64,000 bases of DNA from Zymoseptoria tritici IPO323 (taxonomy: Eukaryota > Ascomycota > Dothideomycetes > Mycosphaerellales > Mycosphaerellaceae): positions 3,968,001-4,032,000 of the forward strand of contig NC_018218.1 of the NCBI RefSeq assembly GCF_000219625.1, given 5' to 3'. The translations under genes and the position numbers were made by a program. The notes under the pieces are model-generated. The model was given only the letters and a program-made list of their open reading frames with translations, had not been told where the DNA came from and did not search any database. The stretch's first letter is position 1; every line of letters begins with the position of its first letter. Shown here one piece after another: positions 1 through 11,100 of this stretch.

Positions 1-1856
1 CCAGTTCTCGTCGTCACGGTCAGGAAAGTCCTCGCGTGCGTGAGCGCCACGGGACTCTTTGCGGTTGGCGGCAGCTTCGGCGGTCTGGACGGCGCAGGTA
101 AGGAGGTTGCGGAGCTCGAGAGTCTCAACGAGGTCGGAATTCCAGATCATGCTGCGGTCCTTTGTGCCGACCTGGTCGAACAATTTATCGACCTTGTTGA
201 TCCTAAATATATGTTAGTCGGTTGAATACTGCTTATCGTAGCTTGAACGACTTACTTCTCAACACCCTCGTCAAGCGACTCTTGAGTCCTGAACACGGAG
301 ACATCAGACTGCATGACCTTCTGCATCTCGCTGCGAATCTCGGCTGTGCTCTTGGCTCCATCCGCAGTGCGGATCTGGTCAACAATAGACACAGCCTCTG
401 CACCAGCATCGGCAGAGACCTCCTTGTGTGGCTTGTTAGGCGAGAAGTTGTCGCGGATCGTGTGGCTGACAGCACGGCCGAAAACAATAAGATCGAGGAG
501 AGAGTTGGCGCCAAGACGGTTGGCACCGTGGACGGACACACAAGCAGCCTCACCGCAAGCGAAAAGGCCTGGCACGACCTTGTCCTTGCCGTTCTCATCC
601 ACAGTAAGAACCTCTCCGGTATACTTCGTGGGGATACCACCCATGTTGTAGTGCACGGTTGGGAGCACAGGAATTGGCTGCTTGGTGACATCGACACCGG
701 CAAAAATCGAGGCGGTCTCAGAGATACCTGGGAGGCGCTCGTGAAGGACCTCTGGTGGCAAGTGAGAAAGCTGGAGGTAGATGTGGTCCTTGTCAGGGCC
801 GACACCGCGGCCTTCACGAATCTCCATGGTCATGCTGCGGGACACGACATCGCGAGATGCCAAATCCTTAGCAGTGGGTGCGTAACGCTCCATAAAGCGC
901 TCACCCTCGCTGTTCAAAAGGTAACCACCCTCACCACGAGAACCCTCAGTAATCAAGCATCCAGCTCCGTAGATACCAGTTGGGTGAAACTGCACGAATT
1001 CGAGATCCTGGTTGGGAAGACCAGCACGGGCGACCATGGCCATTCCGTCTCCGGTGCAGGTATGGGCGGAAGTGCAAGAGAAGTAGGCGCGGCCGTATCC
1101 GCCGGTAGCGAGAACGGTGTGGTGAGAGCGGAAGCGGTGGAGAGTACCGTCTTCCTGGTTGTATGCAATTACACCCTTACACTCACCATCCTCCATGATG
1201 AGATCAATGGCAAAGAACTCGATGAAGTAGTTGGTGTTGTGTCGGAGCGACTGGCCATAGAGTGTGTGCAGAAGCGCGTGGCCTGTTCGGTCGGCGGCGG
1301 CGCAGCATCGGTATGCCTGACCTCCCTTTCCAAACTCCTTCGATTGTCCACCGAAGGCACGCTGGTAAATCTTGCCATCGTCGGTACGGGAGAATGGGCA
1401 GCCGTAGTTCTCGAGCTCGTAAACGGAGGCCGGAGCCTCGCGGGTCATGTAGTGGATGGCGTCCTGGTCACCGAGCCAGTCGGATCCCTTGACGGTGTCG
1501 TACATGTGCCATCTCCAGTCGTCGTCGTGCATGTTTCCAAGCGCCGCGTTGATTCCACCCTGCGCGGCCACGGTGTGTGATCGTGTCGGGAAAAGCTTCG
1601 ATATACATGCTGTGTTGAACCCGGCCTCGGCGAGACCGAAGGCGGCACGCAGACCAGCGCCACCAGCGCCGACTACCAGGGCATCGTATTCGTGGTCGAT
1701 GATGGGGTATTTGGCGGAGATGGAGCCCGAGGCGTGCTTTGCTCGCAGAGGCTGGCTGTTGGTGATGATTTTGTTCGCTCGCGCGGTCGAGGAGAAGTTG
1801 CGCGATGGGCGGACGACGCTGCGTCCTGCAAACTGTCTCACGGTGGAGGAGAACAT
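1..1856 (-). CDS. SDH1: Succinate dehydrogenase flavoprotein subunit, mitochondrial (C-terminus beyond window)
   Basis: This is the catalytic FAD subunit of complex II, which oxidises succinate to fumarate on the matrix side of the inner membrane. Exon 1 runs 1856-256 and encodes about 533 residues. It opens with an Arg/Ser-rich mitochondrial presequence, then the FAD dinucleotide fold ([12 protein letters not shown], near residue 60) and the [10 protein letters not shown] motif, whose His carries the covalent FAD in this family. [11 protein letters not shown] and [14 protein letters not shown] lie further on. A 53-nt intron (255-203, GTAAGT to TTTAG) joins exon 2 (202-1), which begins [10 protein letters not shown] and holds the conserved [16 protein letters not shown] and [10 protein letters not shown] segments. 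The reading frame is still open at base 1, so only the extreme C-terminus is missing. The ATG at 1856 is the first Met before the presequence. No defect is seen; identity is very secure. Confidence 0.97.
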
Positions 1857-2615
1857 GATTGCGGTGGAGGGGACGCTGTGGTCGGAGAGGGGAGTGTTGT
1901 TGGTCGATGGTGGAGAGGTTCAGTCGTCTCTTCAAGGGAAAGCAAGCAACAATGAAGTCGGAATCGACAGCGTAATGGACTCGCTTGGACCGGCATTACG
2001 CCGCACCTTATTGGTTGACGCTGAAACCGAGGCCGATTGATTTTCGCCTTCCCGGGGTCTTTGGCTCCTGATTTCGGGAATAAAAATAAAGCTCACAAGA
2101 CCATTCTCACAACACCATCTCACTTTCTCTGCATTGCCTCACCACAACATTCGAGGCTGCATGTGAGAATGATTGAAACATCCTCAGGCGACGAGTCTGG
2201 GTCACGCACTATTTTGTATCAAGCAGGATGTACTCCCGCGCATGAATCGAACTCGCACATTGACACTCTCCAAACTTATGCGCGGACCTATATTACCATC
2301 ATGGCCGACTGGATGGCTACTCGCGACATGAGACATCGGTCGCTCGTCGAGTCTTCCCACGCAAAATCCGGCTGGAGACTGGCCAACTGAAACTGGGCTG
2401 CCGCAAGAATATGCACCTACCCGCGTCAACAGTGTCAACACAGGCGGAAAGCTCTTGACAGCGCTCACGAGGAACGAACGAACGTCCAGGTAAGTGTTGC
2501 GTAGTGTTCTGCTTATCAGCTACCTTTATTCAATCATCCATCACCATTCATTGTCATCATCTTTCGTCTTCATTCAAATACCGGTCTCGACAAGTCTGCA
2601 TGCGAATACCTCGAT
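1857..2615. other. Intergenic, divergent promoter region
   Basis: This gap lies between the SDH1 start and a gene on the other strand, so both promoters must be here. Only short, unconvincing reading frames are seen. No RNA gene or repeat was recognised. Confidence 0.6.
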
Positions 2616-3320
2616 ATGGCTCTGTCCTTGCTATTCGCTCTGCCTCTGTTGAAGCCTTTCGCAACCGCCGATTTTACGACGCCCAATATATGCAGCCCAC
2701 GAACCGAGTCCTCATGCGAGCAAATCGAAGTCCCTCACTCCGCTATACCAACACATCAATTGAGCATGACTGGGACGGGCCAATGCATGACCACTTCCTT
2801 CGACTGCAAGTCTTTCTTCGCAGATCCTGGCGTCCAGAGCTCTGCAGCGAATTTATGCCGGGTGGTGGTGTATGAGGAGCCGGAAGTCCAGGGAGCAGTT
2901 AACGCAGTCAGCATCAAGACCAAGAATTCGGAATGCATATCTGCAAGTGGGAGAAGCGTGAGGCTGGATCGCACATTGCAGTCGGATGGCTCTGGTCAGT
3001 GCAGGTCCAGAACCAAAAGACGGCGCACAGCTGACGATCATGCAGCAGCTCCTCGCTATGTCCAGAGCATGTGCCCAAACGCTACGAGCTGGGATGTCTC
3101 TCTAAAAGGCGCTTTGACCATGACGAGCACTATCTCCGCCACGGGAGGTCCTGATGCGCCATCGAATCGAACAACGGTGATACCAGCAACCATCACTGCC
3201 GCAGAGCAACCGCCGAAAGCGCTGCTCACTTTTCGAGGAGGAATCTTGGGCGACGTGTATGACCAGAACCCGAGCTTCGCGGCGCTCATTGCTTTGAGTG
3301 CTGCGTTCTGTATGCTATGA
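2616..3320 (+). CDS. Small secreted, Cys-containing protein, possibly GPI-anchored
   Basis: Function unknown. The frame of 234 codons starts at an ATG followed by a hydrophobic signal peptide (MALSLLFALPLLKPFATA, likely cleaved near residue 18). A domain with paired cysteines follows, then a Thr/Ser-rich stretch with an Asn-glycosylation site (SNRT). The protein ends in a short hydrophobic tail (SFAALIALSAAFCML), the arrangement of a GPI-attachment signal. A stop-free intron of 51 nt is likely at 2995-3045 (GTCAGT donor, GCTGAC branch, CAG acceptor). Removing it keeps the frame, deletes a basic segment (RSRTKRRR) out of place in a secreted protein, and leaves 217 residues. Similar modules occur in fungal cell-surface proteins, but I recognise no family. 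Secretion is inferred from the two hydrophobic ends only. Confidence 0.6.
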   Translation: MALSLLFALPLLKPFATADFTTPNICSPRTESSCEQIEVPHSAIPTHQLSMTGTGQCMTTSFDCKSFFADPGVQSSAANLCRVVVYEEPEVQGAVNAVSIKTKNSECISASGRSVRLDRTLQSDGSGQCRSRTKRRRTADDHAAAPRYVQSMCPNATSWDVSLKGALTMTSTISATGGPDAPSNRTTVIPATITAAEQPPKALLTFRGGILGDVYDQNPSFAALIALSAAFCML

Positions 3321-3997
3321 TGGCATTTGAGTCGGGACGGGGCGGCAGCTTGGATGTCTTACGATGATGATGATGAAGAAGAAGATGATGATGATGTGAT
3401 GTGATGAGATGCATGATACCCACTCGCTGCGGTACAGCTACTGAACACTGCTTCGTTGGATTGGCGTTTTCCGCAAACGAGACATTGATGCTAAAAGCGA
3501 TCTCATTCACCGCGTTGTGGAGATAGACAGACGGATGCACGGGAGCATGCTCGTGGAATTATGTTTCAGCTACAATTTGTGCAATGGACATCGTTCAGAT
3601 TGATGAGTGCAAGGTAGGACAGTGCTCACTATGCCGATTTGTGCAAACATGGAGAATCGTGTATGTGTACATTGTAAACGTCGAGACATGCATCCCCCCG
3701 CCGTATATTTGAATTTGGTCATCTCACATCCGACCACACTCTTCCTCCCGTCCATCCCCTCATCATCGCAGTTCACCCAAACATCGCCTAGCATATCACC
3801 ACACGCCGAGTTGGATGTGAGCTTGAGCATAACAGCCCGGTCGTACAAAGACGACGCGAGCGCTGCCGTCTACGGCGCGTACATCGTCATGGAAGACATG
3901 ATCCCCCTCTGACGCGTTGAGGACCGCATTGAAAGAGGTCTGCTCCCACGGTTTGTATCCACATCATCTTGTACATATCTCCATACATTCTACCACA
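3321..3997. other. Intergenic with GATGAT/GAAGAA microsatellite
   Basis: It holds a trinucleotide-like microsatellite of GATGAT and GAAGAA units at about 3363-3412. The short open frames here have no recognisable coding character. Confidence 0.6.
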
Positions 3998-5582
3998 ATG
4001 CTACGACTGTTCACACGATCCGCCTTTCCTGTCAAGAATTCCAGCGCACCACTAATCCTCAGACCAACATTAACACCAGCAATCCGCACAATGGCAACAG
4101 GTGCGTCCTCTCGGCCACGATCCTGCTCGAGAACAAATTTGACCTCAAACGATAGGCAGAGCAGACAACCACGACCTCAAGACCACCGACCTCTTTGATG
4201 TCTCCCATGTCACCGCCCTGGTAAGAAAGCCGATGGGCAGTCCGCCTGCAGCTGTCCGAGATTGTCTCTCGGGCTATGCTAGCAGGTATCAGTCTGCCCT
4301 TATTCCCTGTCTGAGCTATTGCTAACCCTTCTGCCCTTCTGTTTCAGGTCACCGGCGGCGCAACCGGCATCGGCCTGATGATCACCCAAGCGCTCGTCGC
4401 TAATGGTGCTAAAGTGTGGATCACCGGTCGACGAGAAGAGACGTTGGACAAGACGGTGGAGAAATACAATACTGGAGCGGGTAGCTTGCAGAGCATCACG
4501 GGTGATGTCAGCACCAAAGAGGGTTGTTTGAAGCTCGCAGAGGAGATGAAGGAGAAGGAGCCCAAAGGAATTCAGCTATTGGTCAACAACGCTGGTATTG
4601 CAAGAGACGATGACACGAAATTCTGTGAGTTCTCGAGAGGTGCATGGTGTCTGAAGGCGAGGCTGACGCAGGTCTCAGCAAGCAATGGAGAGCCGGACAT
4701 GAGCTCGGCAGAGGTATGACCATGCGATACTGAGCCACCTCCAGCATTTCGCTGACAGCCATAGGCGATATCGAAACACTTTCTTCGCTCAGACGGGCAG
4801 CAGTGGACGGACACGTTCACGACGAACGTGGCAGCGCAGTTCTTCATGAGCAGTAAGCACTCTTGGGCAAGAGAAACCAAGCTCTCTCTGACACAACCCT
4901 CAGTGGCCTTTCTTCCTCTTCTGGCCACGGGTGGCCAGGTGACCCCTGGCTACTCATCTTCGGTCGTCAATGTCTCAAGTATCTCAGGAGCGATGAAAGG
5001 ATCTAGCATGGGGCAGTTCTCCTACGCTAGCTCGAAGGCCGCTTCCACTCATTTGAGCCGCATGCTGGCCACCACTTTCAAAGACGTGAAGGTCAGAGTC
5101 AACGTTATTGCTCCAGGAGTGTTTCCAAGGTTTGTCGAGGCACCAACACCTCATCGTCTAATGGCAATCGCTGACCGTATACACAGCGAGATGACGGCCG
5201 GTGAGAGTGGCGAGGACAACAAGTCTGAGTTGGACATGAGATCGTACAACCCTGCTGGCCGGTATGAGATCAAGCTCACCACGTTTGTAGCATCGATGCT
5301 GACACTCTACAGCAAAGGAATGGACACCGACATGGCCGCGTGAGTTAACCAAATAACAGACGACCCCCGAGCCCTGGATCAGCATCCCGTTTATCCTGGA
5401 CCTTACTGACCCTTTCGTTCTTCTCATCTAGCACAATATTGTTCCTCGCTGGCAAAGGCGGGGTGTTTTACAACGAACAAATTCTTTACCCTGACGGAGG
5501 TATGCATTGTCAACTTTGCCGCACCGACTCGCACTGACGACATGGCACAGGCAACACACTCACCGCGCCATCCCAAAAGTGA
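3998..5582 (+). CDS. Short-chain dehydrogenase/reductase (SDR), ten exons
   Basis: This is an NAD(P)-dependent classical SDR of 331 residues. Exons: 3998-4100, 4156-4220, 4348-4624, 4679-4713, 4765-4852, 4904-5129, 5187-5261, 5313-5339, 5432-5499 and 5551-5582; all joins keep frame and use GT-AG. The cofactor motif is VTGGATGIGL, followed by LVNNAGIA. The catalytic Ser lies in NVSSISG and the Tyr/Lys pair in YASSKAAS, so the active site looks intact. VIAPGVFP and the C-terminal ILYPDGG are also typical. The N-terminus (MLRLFTRSAFPVKNS) resembles a mitochondrial presequence; an in-frame ATG at 4091 could give a version without it. Fungal relatives are often labelled RhlG-like 3-oxoacyl-ACP reductases, but the substrate cannot be read here. 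Nine introns is many for this family, and intron 2 (4221-4347) is an introner-like element. Confidence 0.93.
4221..4347 (+). repeat. Introner-like intron, copy A (SDR intron 2)
   Basis: This 127-nt intron starts GTAAGAAAG and ends TTTCAG with branch point TTGCTAAC. Its core GCCTGCAGCTGTCCGAGA is identical to the core of the intron at 7885-7953. It is also closely matched in the ErdS intron at 56279-56380. Nested inverted repeats are present: CCGAGA/TCTCGG around a 5-nt loop, inside CCTGC/GCAGG. Unrelated genes sharing intron sequence and structure is the hallmark of introner-like elements. Confidence 0.75.
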
Positions 5583-5899
5583 AGTTGCATGCCATCGGCA
5601 GTCCTCACAGGGATCTCAGTCTATTGCCACCCATTGTCGTTTTCAATTGAAAGTGGAAAGCGAAAAGCGTACCATTTTTCAGAACTTCACTCCCTACACT
5701 GGACAATAGCGACAATGCAGGACAATAGCACTTTTTCCTCCAACGTCGTGATAAGTGTTTTCTTTCGAGTTCATGTTTACTTCCCTCTCGAATCTCGTAC
5801 CTTCCCGATCCGGCATCTCCTCGGGCATTGGCGTTGTTGTTTTTCACGTCAAAGAAGAAATCACGAAACAAAGGGGTACCAGTTCAAGAAACCCACTGG
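5583..5899. other. Intergenic, about 320 bp
   Basis: Downstream of the SDR stop and upstream of the next ATG. The downstream frame is open from about 5828, but without an ATG. No feature recognised. Confidence 0.5.
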
Positions 5900-7975
5900 A
5901 TGGCAGCAGTCCCAATCGGCAATCAACATTACAACCATCCTACCGTCGACACCATGGTTGATGGTTTTGCAGCAACGCTGAACTCGCCATATTTCACCAA
6001 CACAGAATGGGAAGAGGATTCCACCAACACAGAATGGAAAGAACCATATGCGACTGACTATGAGGACGACCCTATGACAATGGTCCTCGACGAAGACGCA
6101 CGCGAGGCTGAACGTGTTGCTAGGCACGAACGCCTTGTGGCCCGGTGGGCCGCGGCAGACGAGGCACGAGAGGCGAGGTATGTTGCTGGCCTTGCTCGCA
6201 TCCGCTCTGCTGCACCAGCCCCGCCAAGCGCCTTGGGAACCTTTCTCCGGGATTTCCTCAAGTTCTGCGTCAACGCGTTGTTCTGCGCCGTCATCTGCTA
6301 TGTCGTTCTCTATGTCGTTCTCTGGTCCCTCTTGACGCTGCTTGGCGGGCTCAGAGATCTCTTTCGCTTTATGGAACTCGATCAACAGATGAGGCACATG
6401 TCCAGAGTGTGCTGGAGGTGGTTAGTTCGACTTTGGAAGAAGACGGCGGGCGCCTTCACGCGAGCAGTGGCAGCTATGGTGCGCCATTACGAAGATTTCC
6501 GATACGGTCCCGTTTGGGCCGCATGCCAGAGAGGCTGGAACCGGCTCTACGACTTCGTTGCGAAATGGTGGCTGGGATTCCTGATCGTTTGGGCAGTGTT
6601 CTACCTGTGCATGAAAGCGACGGAAAGGTTCAGAGCGTTCAATAGTTGGCACTTCGAATCCCAAAACGTTGCGTTCTCGCGTGCGGAGAACGAGAAAGCC
6701 AGGCGCCTTGCTGCGTCGACCGCGTCGACTTGGACAGAAGAGGACACTCCGAGTGCGCATCTCGAGGCGACAAAGACTGTGTCTCCATGGGTTCCCCTTA
6801 CTGAGACCTGGTTGCTAACGCTAATGGAGGAGGAAGAACTCACTACGAGTACCAGCCGCGAGATCACATGGCCTGAGGATCGCGAGACTACCACGGCAAG
6901 AGCTCCGCGAACGACTGCAACCGCCCAATCCCAGGATGACGGCTGGGAGGAGGTTGTTCCGAGAGAACAGGAGTTGCGAGAGAGCCATGCGAGCATCGTT
7001 GCAAGTATCAGGGGAGAAGCGATCATGAAGAAGGCAAAGGAGGAGGAGGAGTTGAGGAAGCTAGAGGAAAGAGGAATGATGCAGGAGGAAAGCAACGAAG
7101 CGAAGAGGCCAAAAGAGCAGACGAAGCACCTCGAGACGGCGACGGGACACGAAGCGAGTAAGGACAGCGAAGAGTACGACGAGGAAGAGTGGTTGAAATG
7201 GACGGGCTTTGCGAGGTGGCCGTCAACCATCGAGGAACGCATATTCCCGCCGACCATTTTCGGCACTGCTCCACAGGTCACCGACCTCCCCGCTGCCCCT
7301 TGCACGACCGTCCCACCAGCGTCGCCGTCGAGCTCTCCGTCTACCGAAACGACGACGATCTATGGCACCACCACAGGCACCATTACCATCACGATCGAGG
7401 TCGGCGAGGAAGCGACCGAGGCAGTGAGGTCGACTGCAGGGCTCACGCAAGGTGGATCGAAATCACCTATGGTGTCCCCTCTCCTCACAACGACCACGAC
7501 TCTCTTTGAGACCGAGACGCGCTATACCACCACCACTAGAACGCTCACGAAAACGATTGAGGTTGGTGAGGAAGGATGCGGAGAGGAAACTGCGGCGAGA
7601 AGTGAGGTGATCACTCCAGAGGTGTGGGTTGGAAAGCTTCCCCGGGAAGAGAGTGCTACGCCAGCAATCACCCTCTTCCAGACGACGAGGCTCCCTCCCA
7701 CTCCCTCCCACGACAGGTCCACCATAATCGAGATTGGCGAGGAAGCAACGGCGGTGGGATCTCACGCATACGAAGACCACCCAGCGGTCGGAGCGACAAT
7801 GATGGAGAAAGGTGACGATGTTCACCGCAACGGCCGAAATCTTGCAGACGGAGAATTGGCGTGGTGCCGTGAGTGTCGGCAAAGGTAAGAAATCCCAACG
7901 GCAGAAGGCCTGCAGCTGTCCGAGAAGCTATCGCTAACTGCTTTTCTGTTCAGACATTGCTGCCGTGTGGCGTGA
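5900..7975 (+). CDS. Predicted two-TM protein with Thr-rich IEVGEE repeats
   Basis: Function unknown. Exon 1 runs from the first in-frame ATG at 5900 to 7884. A 69-nt introner-like intron (7885-7953) leads to a short exon 2 (7954-7975) ending HCCRVA, for 668 residues. The N-terminus holds a tandem repeat (TNTEWEEDS, TNTEWKEP) and an Arg/Glu-rich helix. A long hydrophobic segment lies near residues 121-151 and a second near 222-238. Residues from about 320 are acidic and coiled-coil-like (MKKAKEEEELRKLEERG). The tail has three degenerate repeats, each a Thr-rich run closed by TIEVGEE or IIEIGEE. Exon 2 could instead splice on (GTGAGT at 7971, CTCGCAG at 8037) into the next long frame, which is in phase; no good branch point is visible there. 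The start is uncertain because no family is recognised. Confidence 0.6.
7885..7953 (+). repeat. Introner-like intron, copy B (short form)
   Basis: This 69-nt intron has donor GTAAGA, branch ATCGCTAACTG and acceptor TTCAG. It shares GCCTGCAGCTGTCCGAGA exactly with copy A, then jumps to the AGCTATCGCTAAC end. It therefore looks like an internally deleted copy that lost the right arm of the hairpin. Confidence 0.7.
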
Positions 7976-8185
7976 GTGTGAGGATACCTTTCTCGCTTTG
8001 CGTGAGTTGAGTCAAGCTGGTCTTGGGCTTCTCGCAGTTTGACCGGATTGATTGCGGTGTCCGATTTGACGGGATTTACATATCGTACAGTCACTTTGTA
8101 TCACAGCAATAGACTTGAGCGACACAAACCCTCACGTCACACAAGTACCACACATTCATCCCGATCCGGAGTTTCCACGCAAACA

Positions 8186-11100
8186 ATGCCCGTGCTGGTG
8201 GAATGCTTGGCCACCAATGGCCATTACACTTCTTTGTCATCGACAAAGAGATCTTCTACGCTGCCGGAACAAGCAGGATCTCGCGCAACCCGAGTAGCCC
8301 CTTGCGTCAAAGTCTCCTCTTTCGTTTTGCGTGCCCGCACGCGCGGACGACCGAGCAAGGTAGCCAAACGTCGACCTCTCAATCCAAGCATGGCCGAGAC
8401 CACCGACGACGGGACTCGTTGGCTACCATTTTCTCTTACGACCTTGAAATCTACGACTCTGAAGAAGCGTCATTCCTCCCGAGACTCGGCCACGCCAACT
8501 ACTGCCCCGACCATGTTTGTCTCCTCTACTCCGCCAATCCAACCGTCTACGCCTCCTCCTGTCGATGATCCTTTCCGCCCAGCTCCCCTCCGACCCAAGC
8601 TCCGCCCCGAGTCTCCCGGCGAACGCGCATCCTCTACTGGAGTCCGCACCAAAGCCGCTGCCTTTCGCAGGAGTGTACACGAGAACTCCAAGTCTGTGGC
8701 GTACAATGAGCGGACTTCCTCGCCATATGGCAGTGGATCGCCTCAGAGGGCCGAGAGTCCAAGGTCCGCGCCCAGGACTCCGCTGGGGACACCACCACTC
8801 CCCCCGCCATCAGGAGGGATAGGATATGGATCGTCCACGCCAAGGGCACCGCCGCCGGTCGCAGCACTTCCAAAAGCGCCGACCGGGAATGTAGAAGACG
8901 TCGCATTTGCCGCGCGACCTCGCGTAGCACCGACACCGCCGAAGCCACCACCACAACCATCTACGCCGCCGGCTGCAGGAGATGTAGATCGAGCTCGGAC
9001 GAGATCTCCAACGAGTTCGCCTTCTAGGCCAGCGAGGAGGGCGGAATCGCCGTTGAGGCAGATCTTGAGGTTCGCGCAGCCCGATGAGGGACAAGCGGCG
9101 AGGTTGGACGAGAGGCTGTACGGATTGCCGGATTCAGCTGACCCATCGACTGTCAGGAAGGCGGAGTCGAGAGATCCGGGTACACAGCACACTTCGACAT
9201 CGACATACCCGCACATCTCCTCACCGATCCCTCCTCTGCATCCAGCTCCTTCGAATGTGCAGCCATCGTCCTTGAAGCCTTCTCCGCACTTGGAGTCCTC
9301 CCTCAACGCCGCAGCCCTACACATGCAACTCCGTCTCGCCACTCGCGACTCGACATCCACCGCTTCCTCTGGCGCCGCTTCGACAATCAGTTTGCCGAAC
9401 ATGATATCTCGAGCACACACCGTTCCAGTCGGGAAGTCTCTTTCTCATGCCACCAGTCTCACCTCCTTGCGAGCAGATAAGACGGGCATACTAGGAGGAG
9501 CCTCAGGTTCGGGATCGACATCTCGACCGGGATCGATTCGCAGCGTTAGGACAACCGCCAGCGCAAGGAGCGCGAAGAGTCGTACGGGTGGCCACTCACG
9601 TAAAAACTCTGGTCAGTCGGTTGACTCGCGACTCACGAGGAAGTTGAAGGGTAATCATTCAAGATATTCAATGGTATCATCTGTGCGCGTCGGTCTATTA
9701 GCGGAGCAACAAGCCGCCCAAAAGGCAGCCGCAGCAGCAGCAGGAGTAGCGAACAAACGAATCAGCGGAGACTATGGCGTTAACAAGTCTTCCAAACAAG
9801 AGACGCCGGGAAAGAAGAAGAAAAAGGGTGAGACGATGAGCATGTTACTCGAAGATGGATTCTTTCCGATTGAGGAGATTGTCTATGGAACGGCGAAGGA
9901 GACGGCGAAGAGCAAAGCGAGGTACTCGAGCATGGCAGGGTTCAAGTTCAATATGCCACCTAGACTGAGTTTTGTCGAGGGCGAGCTGGCACTGTGTGGG
10001 CAGCTCGCGGAGGAGGATGAAGAGGACGACGATGTGGTCGTGGGTCCGCCACCGAGCAGGAGGCGGTCGAAGGCAAGGAACAGCAGGAGATACGGGGGAC
10101 GAGTGAGCAAGATGATGTTGTCGCAGATCGAAGAGGGCGATGCACCGGATCATGCAGAGGCTGCAAGGAGGAAGTCGTCCAGCAGTGGGCAGAGGGTGTC
10201 CTCTGGAGGCGGTGCAGTCTTGAATGCCATCCCGGAAGGATTGATTACCGGCGACAATTCTCGTCGGCCATCGAGCGCAACAACTATTGTTGCGACGCAC
10301 ATTAAATTGCGAGGTGGCTCAGTGGTGACGGTCAGCACACCTGAGCTCTCCGCTTGGACGCTAACGGTATATCTGCACGGACCGATCAAGCTACCCAAGC
10401 CGACGATCATGCCGAGAAAGAACTCAGTTGCGACGCTGGACCCATTTCAAGATGCGATCGATCGCGTGTATCAGGAAGCGCTAGCCATTCCGAGACGACG
10501 GAGCGATGATGCTGTGGTAGATGAGATTTGCGATTTCTTCGACGACTACGGATACGATGTCCTGCGCTTCAAAGACAACGAATTTTGGTTTGCAGGGGAG
10601 TGTGAGGAGGACATGGATGCAGATGAGATGAGTGCGGAAGATCTCCTCACGCCACCGGTGGAGTCGATGATGCCAACGCCCGTGGAGATGATGCTCGCAA
10701 ACGGTGTGGGCAAAGCGAATGGCTGGCCGAATGAGAAGGTTCCGCCGATAGAGAACGAGGAAACTCTGAGGGCAAGAGGGAAGGCAAGATTGTGGAGGAA
10801 GTCGGCAGATTCCTCATTGGAAAAAGCTGCGTCGGCATTCGCTACGAGACGGAAGAGTTCGGCGGTGGTAGGGAATGTGTTCATGGCGGAGGCAATGAAG
10901 CAACGGCACATGTCTGCCGCATCGGCGACATTACCTCTGCTGCCGGCTCCTGAAACGACGATGTTGGCGCCATTAGTGACTCACGCCATGTCGCAAGATG
11001 CCAGCTACAATCGTGCACCACAGCGATCCGAGCTCTCGCGTACAGCTAGCTTCAGTCGTTCACCGCAGCGATCCGAGCTTTCGCGCACACCCAGCGACAA

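Noticed and set aside
222..1580. 452-codon open frame on the plus strand
   Set aside because: It is exactly antisense to SDH1, whose coding evidence is overwhelming; long antisense frames arise from the codon bias of the real gene.
2240..2260. tRNA T-loop-like GAATCGAACTCG
   Set aside because: No acceptor, D or anticodon arm can be folded around it.
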